In this document: positions 53,968 to 63,647 of the stretch, in pieces | Layout of the letters: each line of letters begins with the position of its first letter | Position numbering within the stretch: position 1 is the first letter of the stretch | Source: Cytobacillus citreus | Lineage (GTDB): Bacteria; Bacillota; Bacilli; Bacillales; Cytobacillaceae | Assembly: GCF_018343665.1 (NCBI RefSeq) | Contig: NZ_JAGYPM010000001.1 | Span: 1,211,619 to 1,275,618, forward strand | Direction of reading: 5' to 3' | DNA length: 64,000 nucleotides | The notes under the pieces: generated by a model | Databases searched by the model: none | The model's input: only the letters and a program-made list of their open reading frames with translations | Told to the model about the DNA's origin: nothing | Made by a program: the position numbers and the translations under genes

Positions 53968-54016
53968 AAAAAAGTGCCCGGACTCCCCTTTTTTCTGGGG
54001 ATCAGGCACTTTTTTT
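53967..54016. terminator. Strong bidirectional terminator
   Basis: AAAAAAGTGCCCGGACTCCCC, TTTTTTCT, GGGGATCAGGCACTTTTTTT. A long GC-rich stem with A and T runs, between the dioxygenase and the convergent MFS gene. Confidence 0.85.
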
Positions 54017-54199
54017 ATCAATTCATCACTTTCCTGCAGCTCTTTTTTATACTGAGAAGCTGGTAATATTTTCAATTATCTAATATTTTTTTGTTCATCG
54101 AGCTTGGCGCTAGAGCTTCTCACGAGGGGTGCTTGTTTACATCTTGTTTATGATACACAACTCCATTTTCGTACAAATTAGCGTCCTATTAAATATCCG

Positions 54200-55519
54200 T
54201 TATGATTGAATAACATTTGTCTGTGCTTCTTTGACAGTTTCCACACTATTATTACTTTTCAATTTTAATGTAATTAATGTGAAAAGGCCGATGAGCAGTA
54301 ATCCTGATATAATAAACATCCCTTGAGTAAGTGCTACACTTCCAAGAATCATCGGTCCTACAAATCCGCCTAATGCTGCAAATGAATTAACTAAAGCGAT
54401 GCCAACAGGTGCAGTAGACTCAGTGAAGAAAAATGTCATGTAGGCAAAGAAACATCCAGTAAATCCATATAATCCAGCGGATGTAATGGTTAACATAAGT
54501 ACCATCATAAAGACGCTTTCTGAAAGGCCACATCCGATAAAGCCCAATACTGAGATAATAAAGCAAACAATTAAGTGTTGTTTGTACGCATTCGTTCGAT
54601 CCGAATACCATCCGACAAATATAATAGCCGGAATACCTACTAATGAAGGAATCATGGCTAACCAGCCTATTTCTAAGTTGGTCGTGGCAGTTTCTGATAA
54701 GGATTTAATGATGGTTGGCATCCAGAATGACAAGCCATAGATACCTGTATAAACAGCAAAATATAGCACAGATAACTTCCAAACCTTTGAATCCTTCAGC
54801 ATGTCTAGTTTTGAGACTTTATTTACTTTTGAACTTGCTTGCTGTTCAGCACTCAATTCGCTCTCCAGCCAATCTCTTTCTTCCTTCGATAACCATTTTG
54901 CATTTGCAGGTCTATTTGTTAAGAAGAAGATAGTAAAAACACCTAAGATAATGGCCGGGATGCCCTCAAGGATAAACATCCATCTCCACCCTGACATATT
55001 GAGCCAAAATATGTTATCCATAATCCACGTTGACAACGGTGCGCCAATTAGGCCTCCTATCGGTAATGCCAGCAGTAATACAGCTGTTGCTCGTCCTCTT
55101 TCGCGGGCTCTAAACCAATAAGTTAAATACAAAATAATTCCAGGAAAAAATCCGGCTTCAGCAATACCTAATAGAAAACGCAGGATGTATAAATGTGACG
55201 TCGTTTGCGCGAAACCAGTTAATATTACTATAATCCCCCATGAAAGCATAATCCGGGCAATCCAAATGCGCGCCCCAATTTTATGCATAATCATGTTACT
55301 TGGGACTTCAAAAAAGAAATAGCCAATAAAGAATATACCGGAAAGGAGACCAAAAACTTCAGCAGATAAAGCTAATTCTGCATTCATTTCCAAAGCAGCA
55401 TAGCCTAAGTTTACCCGGTCTAAGTAAGCAACAATATAGAGAATTAGTATAGTTGGAAGAAGGCGTTTCATCGTTTTACGAATTGTACTTTTTTCTATAG
55501 CCTTAATATTCTGATTCAT
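54200..55519 (-). CDS. MFS transporter, anion:cation symporter type
   Basis: 439 residues from ATG 55519, behind CAGGAGGAAATTTG; the longer frame is discarded. Twelve membrane helices, with the ACS-family RVNLGYAALEMNAELALS and LRFLLGIAEAGFFPGIILYL motifs in the first half, and a hydrophilic central loop (SKEERDWLESELSAEQ). Such transporters import organic acids. As last gene of the scoAB-hydroxybutyrate operon it probably imports 3-hydroxybutyrate or acetoacetate (inference). Confidence 0.85.
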   Translation of the reverse strand: MNQNIKAIEKSTIRKTMKRLLPTILILYIVAYLDRVNLGYAALEMNAELALSAEVFGLLSGIFFIGYFFFEVPSNMIMHKIGARIWIARIMLSWGIIVILTGFAQTTSHLYILRFLLGIAEAGFFPGIILYLTYWFRARERGRATAVLLLALPIGGLIGAPLSTWIMDNIFWLNMSGWRWMFILEGIPAIILGVFTIFFLTNRPANAKWLSKEERDWLESELSAEQQASSKVNKVSKLDMLKDSKVWKLSVLYFAVYTGIYGLSFWMPTIIKSLSETATTNLEIGWLAMIPSLVGIPAIIFVGWYSDRTNAYKQHLIVCFIISVLGFIGCGLSESVFMMVLMLTITSAGLYGFTGCFFAYMTFFFTESTAPVGIALVNSFAALGGFVGPMILGSVALTQGMFIISGLLLIGLFTLITLKLKSNNSVETVKEAQTNVIQS

Positions 55520-55542
55520 CAAATTTCCTCCTGACTGTTTCA

Positions 55543-56727
55543 TCAGCTTTGTACATTTTCTAAAATAATGGCAATGCCTTGTCCGCCGCCAATACAAAGC
55601 GCGGCTAATCCATATTTAACGTTTCTTTTCCTCATTTCAAGTGCTAAAGAATAGGTGATTCTAGCACCGCTTGCGCCTACAGGATGTCCTAATGCAACAG
55701 CCCCTCCGTTCACATTCACCTTTTCCTTATCGACACCTAACTCTTTCATTACAGCAATAGATTGTGAAGCAAATGCCTCATTAAATTCGAACAAGCCAAT
55801 ATCCTCTAAGCTTAAACCAGCCTTTTGTAATGCTTTTTTGCTTGCTGGTACGGGGCCAATCCCCATAATGCTCGGGTCAACTCCTGCTACGCCCCATGTT
55901 ACAATTTTCGCTAGCGGCTTTAAGTTATGTTCACTCACATACTCCTCAGATGCGACTAACACAGCAGCTGCACCATCATTAATGCCGCTCGCGTTCCCTG
56001 GTGTAACAGTCCCATCCTTTTTAAAAGCGGGCTTCAATTTTGCTAAACCTTCTACAGATGTACCTTCACGAATATGCTCATCCGTATCAAAAATGACTTC
56101 CTTACCTTTTCTGCCTTTTAACTTAACCGGAACAATTTCCTCTGCAAAGCGGCCGCTATCTCTTGCTGCAATGGCCTTTTCATGTGATTCCACAGAAAAC
56201 TGATCCTGCTCTTCTCGGGAAATTGAATATTTTTCAGCTAAGTTTTCAGCTGTCATTCCCATTCCACAGCCAACGTAGTTATCTGTTAATGTTTCCCATA
56301 ACATATCATCAACTTTTGGTGCTTTATTTGGTGAGCCGAAGCGCGTGCCTCTTAATACATGCGGCGATAAGCTCATATTTTCGGTTCCTCCAGCGACAAC
56401 TACTTTTGCATCCCCAGAAGCAATGGACTGTGCGGCAGATACGATAGACTGCATGCCTGAACCGCATAATCTATTAAGTGTAAGAGCAGATGATGACTCT
56501 GCCATGCCGCTTTTTAAACCGATATGTCTGGCTAAATAAGCAGAGCTGCTGCTTGTATGAATAATATTTCCAAATATGATTTCATCTACATGAGAAGCTT
56601 GAATTCCGCTTCTTTTCAATGCCTCTTCCGTTGCTACTACACCTAAATCGATATCGTTCACATCTTTTAATGCCCCGCCAAAAGTACCAAAGGCTGTTCT
56701 TGCTCCGTTAACAATATAAGTTGCCAT
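55543..56727 (-). CDS. Acetyl-CoA C-acetyltransferase (thiolase)
   Basis: 394 residues from ATG 56727 (AGGAGGAAAAAG). Nucleophilic Cys in LNRLCGSGMQSIVSAAQS, NVNGGAVALGHPVGASGARI with the His, and the second Cys in LAALCIGGGQGIAI. It cleaves acetoacetyl-CoA into two acetyl-CoA. Encoded after 3-hydroxybutyrate dehydrogenase and the CoA transferase, it completes ketone-body degradation. Confidence 0.92.
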   Translation of the reverse strand: MATYIVNGARTAFGTFGGALKDVNDIDLGVVATEEALKRSGIQASHVDEIIFGNIIHTSSSSAYLARHIGLKSGMAESSSALTLNRLCGSGMQSIVSAAQSIASGDAKVVVAGGTENMSLSPHVLRGTRFGSPNKAPKVDDMLWETLTDNYVGCGMGMTAENLAEKYSISREEQDQFSVESHEKAIAARDSGRFAEEIVPVKLKGRKGKEVIFDTDEHIREGTSVEGLAKLKPAFKKDGTVTPGNASGINDGAAAVLVASEEYVSEHNLKPLAKIVTWGVAGVDPSIMGIGPVPASKKALQKAGLSLEDIGLFEFNEAFASQSIAVMKELGVDKEKVNVNGGAVALGHPVGASGARITYSLALEMRKRNVKYGLAALCIGGGQGIAIILENVQS

Positions 56728-56749
56728 TCTTTTTCCTCCTCTTTTTTTA

Positions 56750-57505
56750 TTACATGCCGCCTGCGACTTTAATATGTTCTCCTGTAATACCGCCTGCTGC
56801 ATCTGATGCTAAATATGCGACGCCAGAAGCAACCTCTTCTGGTTCGATAAAACGATTCATCGCTTGCCTTGGATACATAATAGCCTCAAGCGCTTCTTTA
56901 TCCGTCATTCCTTTATCTGTTAAGCTATCAAGCTGCTTAACTAGCAATTCTGTTTTCACTGGACCTGGTAAAATCGAGTTAGCCGTTATTTTATATGGCG
57001 CTCCCTCTAAAGCAGTTACACCCGTTACGCCTATCACGCCATGCTTAGCAGCAACATAGGCGACTTTTTCCTGTGTGGCCATCTTCCCATGGACAGATGA
57101 AATATTCACAATCCTGCCGTATTCTTCTTTCTTCATATGCGGAAAAACATGCTTCGTCATTAGGAATACACCTGTCAGCATGACATCAATAAGCAAGTTC
57201 CATTTTTCTAAAGGGAATGACTCTAATGGTGCACGATATTGAAGTCCGGCATTATTAACTAAAACCTCAATCGATCCCCTCTCCTTCATAATGTCTGCAA
57301 TGGCTGATTGAATAACAGATTCATCCGTAACATCCAAATATATTCCTTTTGCATTTGCTCCCAGCGCATACGCGGTCTCCTCTGCAGCCCCTTTATTAAG
57401 ATCAGCTACATAAACAAAGTCATTTTGTTTAATAAATTCTTTTGCAATTGCTTTACCCAAACCGCCTGCTGCACCTGTCACAATAACTGTTCTTTGCTTG
57501 TGCAT
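56750..57505 (-). CDS. 3-hydroxybutyrate dehydrogenase (SDR)
   Basis: 251 residues from ATG 57505 (GGAGGGCAACAG). NAD motif TGAAGGLGKAIA, NNAGLQYRAPLESFPLEKW typical of 3-hydroxybutyrate dehydrogenases, Ser in NISSVHGK and the catalytic YVAAK. It oxidises 3-hydroxybutyrate to acetoacetate, the substrate for the ScoAB CoA transferase of the same operon. Confidence 0.9.
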   Translation of the reverse strand: MHKQRTVIVTGAAGGLGKAIAKEFIKQNDFVYVADLNKGAAEETAYALGANAKGIYLDVTDESVIQSAIADIMKERGSIEVLVNNAGLQYRAPLESFPLEKWNLLIDVMLTGVFLMTKHVFPHMKKEEYGRIVNISSVHGKMATQEKVAYVAAKHGVIGVTGVTALEGAPYKITANSILPGPVKTELLVKQLDSLTDKGMTDKEALEAIMYPRQAMNRFIEPEEVASGVAYLASDAAGGITGEHIKVAGGM

Positions 57506-57522
57506 CTGTTGCCCTCCATTCT

Positions 57523-58185
57523 TCACTTATTACTTACAAGTGTTAAATCATTCAAATACTCTAAATCAAAACCAACTTTTTCACTTAATTCTTCTATTGA
57601 AATATCTTCCATCATTTCTACGACTTTTACGCCTTCATCCGTAAATTTAAAAACAGCGTAATCGGAAACGAATAGGTCTACTTTTCGAATCCCGCTAGTT
57701 TTATATGATAATTCCTGGACTAATTTAGACGCTCCATCCTTTGCAAACAGAGTAGCTGCGACAATAACCTTTTTTGCTCCTGTCACCAAATCCATCGCTC
57801 CACCAACACCTAAAATCGGCTGATTAGGAACGGCCCAGTTGGCAATTTCACCATGAACATCCACCTGAAGTGTGCCTAAAACCGCTACGTCAATATGACC
57901 CCCTCTAATCAAAGCAAAAGAATCAGCACTATTAAAAAATGATGCGCCTTTTAAATAGGTAACCGGTTCTTTTCCTGCATTTATTAGATCAATATCTACA
58001 TTTTCCTCTGCGGGAGAAGGTCCCATACCTAACAACCCATTCTCAGATTGTAAATAAACCTCCTTATTACCTAAATAGGAAGCAACCAAAGTAGGAATTC
58101 CAACTCCTAAGTTAACAATCTGTCCATCTTCTAATTCTTCAGCAATTCTCTTAGCAATAATATGTCTTTTATCTTGACTCAACAT
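57523..58185 (-). CDS. scoB: 3-oxoacid CoA-transferase subunit B
   Basis: 220 residues from ATG 58185 (GGGAG; an upstream GTG at 58191 is possible). The active-site Glu is in SENGLLGMGP; VNLGVGIPTLVASYL and GGAMDLVTGAKKVIVA are typical of the ScoB/AtoA beta subunit. It forms acetoacetyl-CoA from acetoacetate with succinyl-CoA as donor. It overlaps scoA by 17 bases. Confidence 0.9.
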   Translation of the reverse strand: MLSQDKRHIIAKRIAEELEDGQIVNLGVGIPTLVASYLGNKEVYLQSENGLLGMGPSPAEENVDIDLINAGKEPVTYLKGASFFNSADSFALIRGGHIDVAVLGTLQVDVHGEIANWAVPNQPILGVGGAMDLVTGAKKVIVAATLFAKDGASKLVQELSYKTSGIRKVDLFVSDYAVFKFTDEGVKVVEMMEDISIEELSEKVGFDLEYLNDLTLVSNK

Positions 58186-58855
58186 ATTCACTCCCTATCT
58201 TTGAATATTTGCTTTGGATGACATAATCCACATATGCATAAGGCGTCACAACAAATTCTGGATCCAGCACACCAACTTCAACAATTTCATCAACCTCTGC
58301 AATGACTATTTTTCCAGCTGTAGCCATCATAGGGTTAAAGTTTCTAGCTGTCGTATGGTACACTAAATTTCCCATTCGATCTGCTTTAGCCGCCTTTATA
58401 ATGGCGACATCACCTTTAATAGCTTTTTCAAAAATGTATCTCTCTCCATCTATTTCTCTTTCCTCTTTGCCCTTGCTTAATTCAGTACCAACAGCAGTTC
58501 TTGTGTAAAAACCTCCAATACCGGCACCGCCGCAGCGAACTGCTTCAGCTAATGTACCTTGAGGCAGCAAATCGATTTCCAGCTCGCCTTTAGACCAAGC
58601 TATAACTGCTTCTTTATTAATGGAAAAAAAGGAGCCGATTGCTTTTTTGATTTTTCCCTGCATAAATAATTTATGCAATCCTTGTCCAAGATCCCCTAAA
58701 TTATTACTAACAATCGTTAAATCACGAATATCTGTTTCCAATAGTTCATCAATGATCGTCAAAGGTGTACCTGATAAGCCAAAGCCTCCTGTTAAAATTA
58801 CATCACCACTCTTGAAATACTTTCTTAATTCACTAGACTCAATGACTTTATCCAT
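58169..58855 (-). CDS. scoA: 3-oxoacid CoA-transferase subunit A
   Basis: 228 residues, ATG 58855 behind CCGGAGGGAAATT. GGFGLSGTPLTIIDELLETD, IVSNNLGDLGQGLHKLF, and GGAGIGGFYTRTAVGTELSK are the alpha-subunit motifs. First gene of the minus-strand operon scoA-scoB-hydroxybutyrate dehydrogenase-thiolase-MFS. Tandem palindromes at 58969-59002 lie between it and the divergent TetR gene. Confidence 0.9.
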   Translation of the reverse strand: MDKVIESSELRKYFKSGDVILTGGFGLSGTPLTIIDELLETDIRDLTIVSNNLGDLGQGLHKLFMQGKIKKAIGSFFSINKEAVIAWSKGELEIDLLPQGTLAEAVRCGGAGIGGFYTRTAVGTELSKGKEEREIDGERYIFEKAIKGDVAIIKAAKADRMGNLVYHTTARNFNPMMATAGKIVIAEVDEIVEVGVLDPEFVVTPYAYVDYVIQSKYSKIGSEYVESR

Positions 58856-58968
58856 AATTTCCCTCCGGTTCTTTATAAAGCGCTTTCTTTTTTGTTAAAA
58901 TAAAATAAGAAATCGTTGTAATAGTTGAAATCTAAGGTAGACTTGAAAAGAATACCAACCTATCAACT

Positions 58969-59002
58969 AGACTACAGTCTGTTTTTAATTAGACCATAGT
59001 CT
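58969..59002. promoter_or_regulatory. Tandem TetR-type operators
   Basis: AGACTACAGTCT (58969-58980) and AGACCATAGTCT (58991-59002), two short palindromes 22 bases apart, about two helical turns, in the gap between divergent genes. Likely binding sites for the TetR protein encoded at 59054. Confidence 0.65.
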
Positions 59003-59053
59003 GATTTTATAAAAAATATAAATATTCTGTCAACTATTTTTGGAGGATTTTTT

Positions 59054-59671
59054 ATGCTAGAATCAAAAAAAAAGCAGCGCCGCGGAGAAGTAACACGAGA
59101 TAAAATTTTAAAAACGGCTTTAAGACTTTTTAGCGAAAAAGGTTATGACAAAGTTACAGTCGATGAAATCGTGAAAAAAACCGGCACTTCAAAAGGCTCA
59201 TTTTACCAACACTTTTCGGCTAAATCGGACATATTTTTAGTGAGATTTACAGAAGTCGATAATTATTATTTAGAAGTTTTCCACTCTTTCCCGGAAGATA
59301 TGGACCCATTTGAAAAACTATTTATTTTCACTCAGAAATTAATGCGTTTTCTAGAAGAAGAAATGGGTAAAGATCTTATGAAAGTCATTTATAGTTCCTC
59401 TCTAAATTCAAAAGAACACACTTACTTTTTAAATTCAAACCGTTCACTCTTTCAAATCATCTTTACACTACTTGAAGAAGCTAAGGACCAAGGATCCATT
59501 GGCACTGACCAATGTGTAGAAGTCATATCAACAATGGTCACACAAAGCCTAATGGGAATCATCTATCACTGGGGTATACACGACTCCGATCAAAGTCTGG
59601 AATCATTATCAATCCCGCTGATGAAAACAATCCTTGTGGGGCTGAAAATGAAGAACAAAAAACAAGATTAG
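59054..59671 (+). CDS. TetR-family regulator
   Basis: 205 residues, ATG 59054 behind TTGGAGGATTT. N-terminal helix-turn-helix: TRDKILKTALRLFSEKGYDK and VDEIVKKTGTSKGSFYQHF. The C-terminal ligand domain is not recognisably specific. Divergent from scoA with tandem palindromes between, so it probably represses the ketone-body operon and its own gene, with an acyl-CoA or hydroxybutyrate-related inducer (inference). Confidence 0.85.
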   Translation: MLESKKKQRRGEVTRDKILKTALRLFSEKGYDKVTVDEIVKKTGTSKGSFYQHFSAKSDIFLVRFTEVDNYYLEVFHSFPEDMDPFEKLFIFTQKLMRFLEEEMGKDLMKVIYSSSLNSKEHTYFLNSNRSLFQIIFTLLEEAKDQGSIGTDQCVEVISTMVTQSLMGIIYHWGIHDSDQSLESLSIPLMKTILVGLKMKNKKQD

Positions 59672-59724
59672 ACGCCATCCGCGAACAGAACTCTGTAGAA
59701 TTGGACTCATACTGGGTGCACAAT

Positions 59725-59758
59725 AAGAAGACCATTCTCATGTGAGAACGGTCTTCTT
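59725..59758. terminator. Terminator after the TetR gene
   Basis: AAGAAGACCATTCTCA, TG, TGAGAACGGTCTTCTT. A 16-bp stem with one mismatch and a minimal loop. Confidence 0.8.
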
Positions 59759-60342
59759 ATTCATCTTGCGGATATTTAAAAAAGGTCTCTGATCGTTTAG
59801 TAACTATCAAAGAGACGGCTGTTGCAATAAACATGCCTCTCTTCCTCGCCGTGCGATGGAGAGCAACTGCATCAGGATAGCGTTGGTTAGACCCCATATT
59901 GGTCATGATTAATTTGTTTTTTAGTTTACATAATAATATTATTGGATATTATCGATCTAATTTATTTTCCCCAAACGGTTGAATATTTCTTTTAATATTT
60001 AACATTCTTTTCTTTCCAAATTGAATCGATTTATTTTCTAGTTTCATAATAATATTATTGGATATTATCATTTTATTTTACCTTACTCCAAACAGTTAAA
60101 TTCCTTTTTATTTTTAGAACCTTCTTCATTCTGAGGTACTACCACATCGCCATCAAGTTAAGAAATTGGTTGCTCCCCAAAACGAAAAAAATGAGTTGCA
60201 TTCTCATAAATAACTATAAAATAATAAAACTTTCGTTGTGAGGACACTTCAACATATTAGCTTGATGGGCATGCGGCGGAACCCGCAAACCATTCAAAAG
60301 AAAATATGTGCAAAAAACTACATTCTATGTAGAATGATACTA
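59759..60342. other. AT-rich intergenic with a direct repeat
   Basis: No gene supported. CATAATAATATTATTGGATATTATC occurs exactly twice (59929-59953 and 60045-60069), each followed by TTTATTTT and, further on, CCAAAC(G/A)GTT. A small palindrome CATTCTATGTAGAATG lies near 60321. Confidence 0.5.
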
Positions 60343-60389
60343 TGTCAAGAAAATAGACACAGATTTTCTACCGCGCTATCGCTTGGTGG

Positions 60390-60440
60390 CCTGCACAAAA
60401 AAGTTTAAAAGAAAACCATTTTTAAACTTTTTTGTGCAGG
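60390..60440 (-). terminator. Perfect 21-bp hairpin at the end of the IS
   Basis: CCTGCACAAAAAAGTTTAAA and its complement enclose GAAAACCATT, 7 bases after the orfB stop. It terminates the transposase transcript and may shield the IS from outside transcription. Confidence 0.8.
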
Positions 60441-60446
60441 AAAATT

Positions 60447-61274
60447 TTATGCCACTGTTTGAACATACATTTTCTCAAATTCATTAGGTGTGTGATAGTC
60501 AAGAGTTGAATGAATTCGCTTTGAATTATAGAAGAATTCGATATATTCAAAGATCGATTTTCTGGCTTCATTTCTTGTTCTGTATCTAGTTTGATAAACG
60601 AGTTCACGTTTAAGAATACCGTGAAAGGACTCGATACAAGCGTTGTCGTAACAGTTTCCTTTGCGGCTCATGCTGCCAATCATCTGATATTGTTTTAATA
60701 GTTTCTGATATTCAGTTGATGCATACTGGACGCCACGATCGGAGTGATGAATAAGCCCATTACCAGGCTTCTGGCGATGGTACGCCATTTTTAAAGCATT
60801 CATCACTAGCTCCTTTGTCATCGTTTTATCCATAGACCATCCGACAATTTTGCGGGAATACAAATCCATGACACTTGCCAAATAAAGCCACCCCTCATTT
60901 GTCGGGATGTACGTAATATCTGTAACCCACGACTGGTTGGGCTTGTCCGCCTTAAATTGTCTATTTAACACATTTTCACTTATTGGATGATGGTGCTTGG
61001 AATTGGTCGTAGCTTTATATTTTTTGGTTGTGCAAGATTTCCAATTATTCTTTGTCATGATGCGTGAAACTGTACGCTGGCTTACTTTTATTCCTCGCTT
61101 GTTTAGCATTTTTGTAATTTTTATGCTTCCATAGCGTTGCTTGAATTCAATGTGAGTTTTCAAGACCTGTTGAGACAGTTCCTCATGCTTTTTCTGTCGG
61201 CTACTCTTTGGTCGTTTTATCCATTTGAAATAGCCGCTTTTAGAAACTCCCAGGACTTTGCACATCTTCTCCAC
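60447..61274 (-). CDS. IS3-family transposase OrfB
   Basis: 275 residues as shown; the frame opens further upstream (KYDFIHHHRSQYRVEK) and is joined to OrfA by a -1 frameshift near AAAAG. The DDE core is intact: WVTDITYIPTNEGWLYL with the first Asp, HSDRGVQYAS with the second, and NACIESFHGILKRELV with the Glu. It cuts and joins DNA during transposition. The protein is probably active. Confidence 0.92.
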   Translation of the reverse strand: MEKMCKVLGVSKSGYFKWIKRPKSSRQKKHEELSQQVLKTHIEFKQRYGSIKITKMLNKRGIKVSQRTVSRIMTKNNWKSCTTKKYKATTNSKHHHPISENVLNRQFKADKPNQSWVTDITYIPTNEGWLYLASVMDLYSRKIVGWSMDKTMTKELVMNALKMAYHRQKPGNGLIHHSDRGVQYASTEYQKLLKQYQMIGSMSRKGNCYDNACIESFHGILKRELVYQTRYRTRNEARKSIFEYIEFFYNSKRIHSTLDYHTPNEFEKMYVQTVA

Positions 61275-61312
61275 TCGGTATTGGGAGTGATGATGATGAA
61301 TAAAATCATACT

Positions 61313-61606
61313 TTACCGAGGGCTTTTCGCGAAGTAGTGCATCGCCTTTTTTAAAATTTCGTTTTCCTCCTCCAGATCACGCAATTGTTTTTGTAATGCT
61401 TTTAGTTCGGCTTCTGGAGATGAAAATGTTTGTACAGCCTTTACCTCGGGCTGTTCACCATATTTCTTGACCCATCCATGTAAAGTATTTGTATTGATTC
61501 CAGTTTCTCTCGCCACTTGTGCGACTGGTTTATTGTTCTCAAGAATATACTTCACTGTTTCTTTTTTGAATGTTTCATCATAACGTTTACCAGTACCTTT
61601 GGTCAT
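61313..61606 (-). CDS. IS3-family transposase OrfA
   Basis: 97 residues with the helix-turn-helix KYILENNKPVAQVARETGIN and coiled coil ELKALQKQLRDLEEENEIL. ATG 61606 follows TGGGGTG. It binds the IS ends and, through frameshifting, forms the N-terminus of the OrfAB transposase. Confidence 0.92.
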   Translation of the reverse strand: MTKGTGKRYDETFKKETVKYILENNKPVAQVARETGINTNTLHGWVKKYGEQPEVKAVQTFSSPEAELKALQKQLRDLEEENEILKKAMHYFAKSPR

Positions 61607-61807
61607 GTAGACACCCCATTATTGTTGTTTATTTTATTATAACAATCTGTGTCTACTTTTTAGTCTAGCATCAAACTTATTTCGATTAAAGTTGGTAACT
61701 CAAATATTTACATTAAGTTTATTTAATAGCATAAGTTGGTAACCATAACTTATATTATTCTTTTTAGATACAGAAACTGTATATACGAATGATTTTTTAA
61801 TAAGACA

Positions 61808-63631
61808 TTAACTAACATTATTAATTTTTTTTAATATTTCTTCCTTCAATCGATTATAAGCTTCCGTCTTTAATCCTGCTTTTTTTGCAACTTTCCATGC
61901 TTTTAATATCTCATTACTTCTCACTAATTCTGCGATACTTAAATCAATTCTACGAATTTGAAATTGTTCTATATTCTCTACAACTTTTTCTAATTCTTTT
62001 TCCGTTTTTGGTAATTTATCTAGCTGGTTTTCTATTAAAGACAAAGCCCCTATTTGCCTTCCTATTTCCGTTTTAGATATCCTTACTCGTTTTATTGGTT
62101 TCAACTTATTCACTATGTCTCTTACCTTTTCTGCTATTTCCTCATCTCTTTGTACCCAGTTGACACGATTATTACTATAAGAATTACCTTTATTAATTGG
62201 TCTAGTTTGCATTAACCAATCTCTATCATGTTTATATAGCCAGTTGTACACTGTCTTTCTTTGTTGAGATGTATCTTCCCCTTTTAAGGACAACCATTCA
62301 TTTCTCTTTACTTTTATTTGTTGTAATTTGTTAGGTTTTTGACTATTTTCATTGGTCACCTGAGATGAAACATTAACCTTTCGCTTGACAGTTTGTGGGT
62401 CCACACCTAATTGTCTTGCTTTCTCTCTTAAGGACAGATTTTTATTGTCCCATAACTCACAAAGTTTAGTCTCCCAAACACTACCGAAATTCTTGATTCT
62501 CCCAATTTTCATTTGATCTATTTCAGAACTATCTGGACCTCTACGTGAGTAAACAAATCCACAGCTGCAAGTAAAAGTTCCAACAGGTTTACCAGTATTA
62601 TGGCATCTTGTTATTTCACATAAAGGAATTACTTTTTCCCCGAAATGCTCTGCTGTTTTATTTAAACAAGGCCATGGGCCATTACCAAATGGGTGAGGAA
62701 TTGAAATCATTAAATTACTTCCTTTAATTGTAGAATCTATTTTCATACCAAAGAAAATATGTAATAAAATATGTTTAAGAGGATGAATTACATCTCCAGA
62801 ATTTCGTAATACCTTATGTAACCATGTTTCATGATTATCTCTTTCCACTTGACTTCCTATCGAAGCTAATAAATCATTCCTAAAATAGTTGTTAAAACTA
62901 GAGATAAGATTATTAAACTTAATTCTTCCTTTAGCCGACAACATATTTAATTTTTGTAACTCATATAAATAGCTATATCTGATATGTTCTAATTTTACAG
63001 ACCTTTTAGGTTTCATATTTAAGAGTTCTCCGCAATAAGCAAACTCAAATGGTTTTCAACAAATCCCCCCATAAAACTTACATCTTCCAAGATTGTATCT
63101 AAAGGAATAAATTCATGCTTATTTCTTCTTTGAGCATAAAGAACATTGGATTCCCAGAGCTGATTTTTATGCTTGTAACATACAGTTACCCCAGGTAGTT
63201 GATGTACACGATGCCAATAGGCTAAACCATACTGATATCGATCATTTCTGGCACAAGATATACAGTACTTTAAGTATCGATGAGACTTAACACTATTAGC
63301 TGTTAAGCCTAGTTTCATATGAACCGAGCTGCCTTTATTAAAGTACATTTCAAATAGAATATTTTCTAAACGCTCCTGAGGAATAAAATGGCTATAGTAT
63401 AGCAGTAAAGTGTGTTTTTGAACTAGTTTTTCTTTACTAATAGCATTGCCAGGGATACGTTTACTTAATATATCAAGATGACATGGTAGATCAGTTACAG
63501 AACACACCGACTTCACACTCGAATAAATCTCTCATGGTTTTTTTAAAATTTTCATTACCTGAATAAGTATGATATCTAGCAAATGCACTATACAGCAATT
63601 CGTCTGGATAAAGAGGGGGGAAAAAATGCAT
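61808..63631 (-). pseudogene. tnsD: Tn7-like TnsD/TniQ target-selection gene with two frameshifts
   Basis: ATG 63631, behind TGAGGAGAT, starts HFFPPLYPDELLYSAFARYH, the typical TnsD N-terminus, in the frame of 63016. After RDLFE the frame shifts near 63520; the middle part (63019-63516) reads SVCSVTDLPCHLDILSKRI and the zinc motif YCISCARND...YWHRVHQLPGVTVCYKHK. A second shift near 63020 restores the original frame: LRNSGDVIHPLKHILLHIFF, a second zinc region CSCGFVYSRRG, and the tail NIEQFQIRRIDLSIAELV. Total about 605 residues, a normal TnsD length. As written it makes no full protein, unless the shifts are sequencing errors. Confidence 0.8.
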
Positions 63632-63647
63632 ATTTTTTTAAATCTCC

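Larger units (their letters stand above)
60343..61670 (-). mobile_element. Complete IS3-family (IS150-like) element, copy 2
   Basis: About 1.33 kb. The outer ends are TGTCAAGAAAATAGACACAG (60343) and TGCTAGACTAAAAAGTAGAC (complement at 61670), sharing TAGACACAGATT and giving TG...CA termini. It encodes OrfA and OrfB. I see no clear target duplication at the flanks. Confidence 0.85.

Noticed and set aside
55655-56203. 182-residue plus-strand frame opposite the thiolase gene
   Set aside because: Antisense shadow of a strongly conserved thiolase; no start signal.
59929-60069. CRISPR-like array
   Set aside because: Only two repeat copies 116 bases apart, with no regular spacers and no cas genes.
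60264-60282. ATGCGG and CCGCAA pair near 60.27 kb, possible ComA box
   Set aside because: The spacing is six bases instead of four and no promoter or suitable gene follows.
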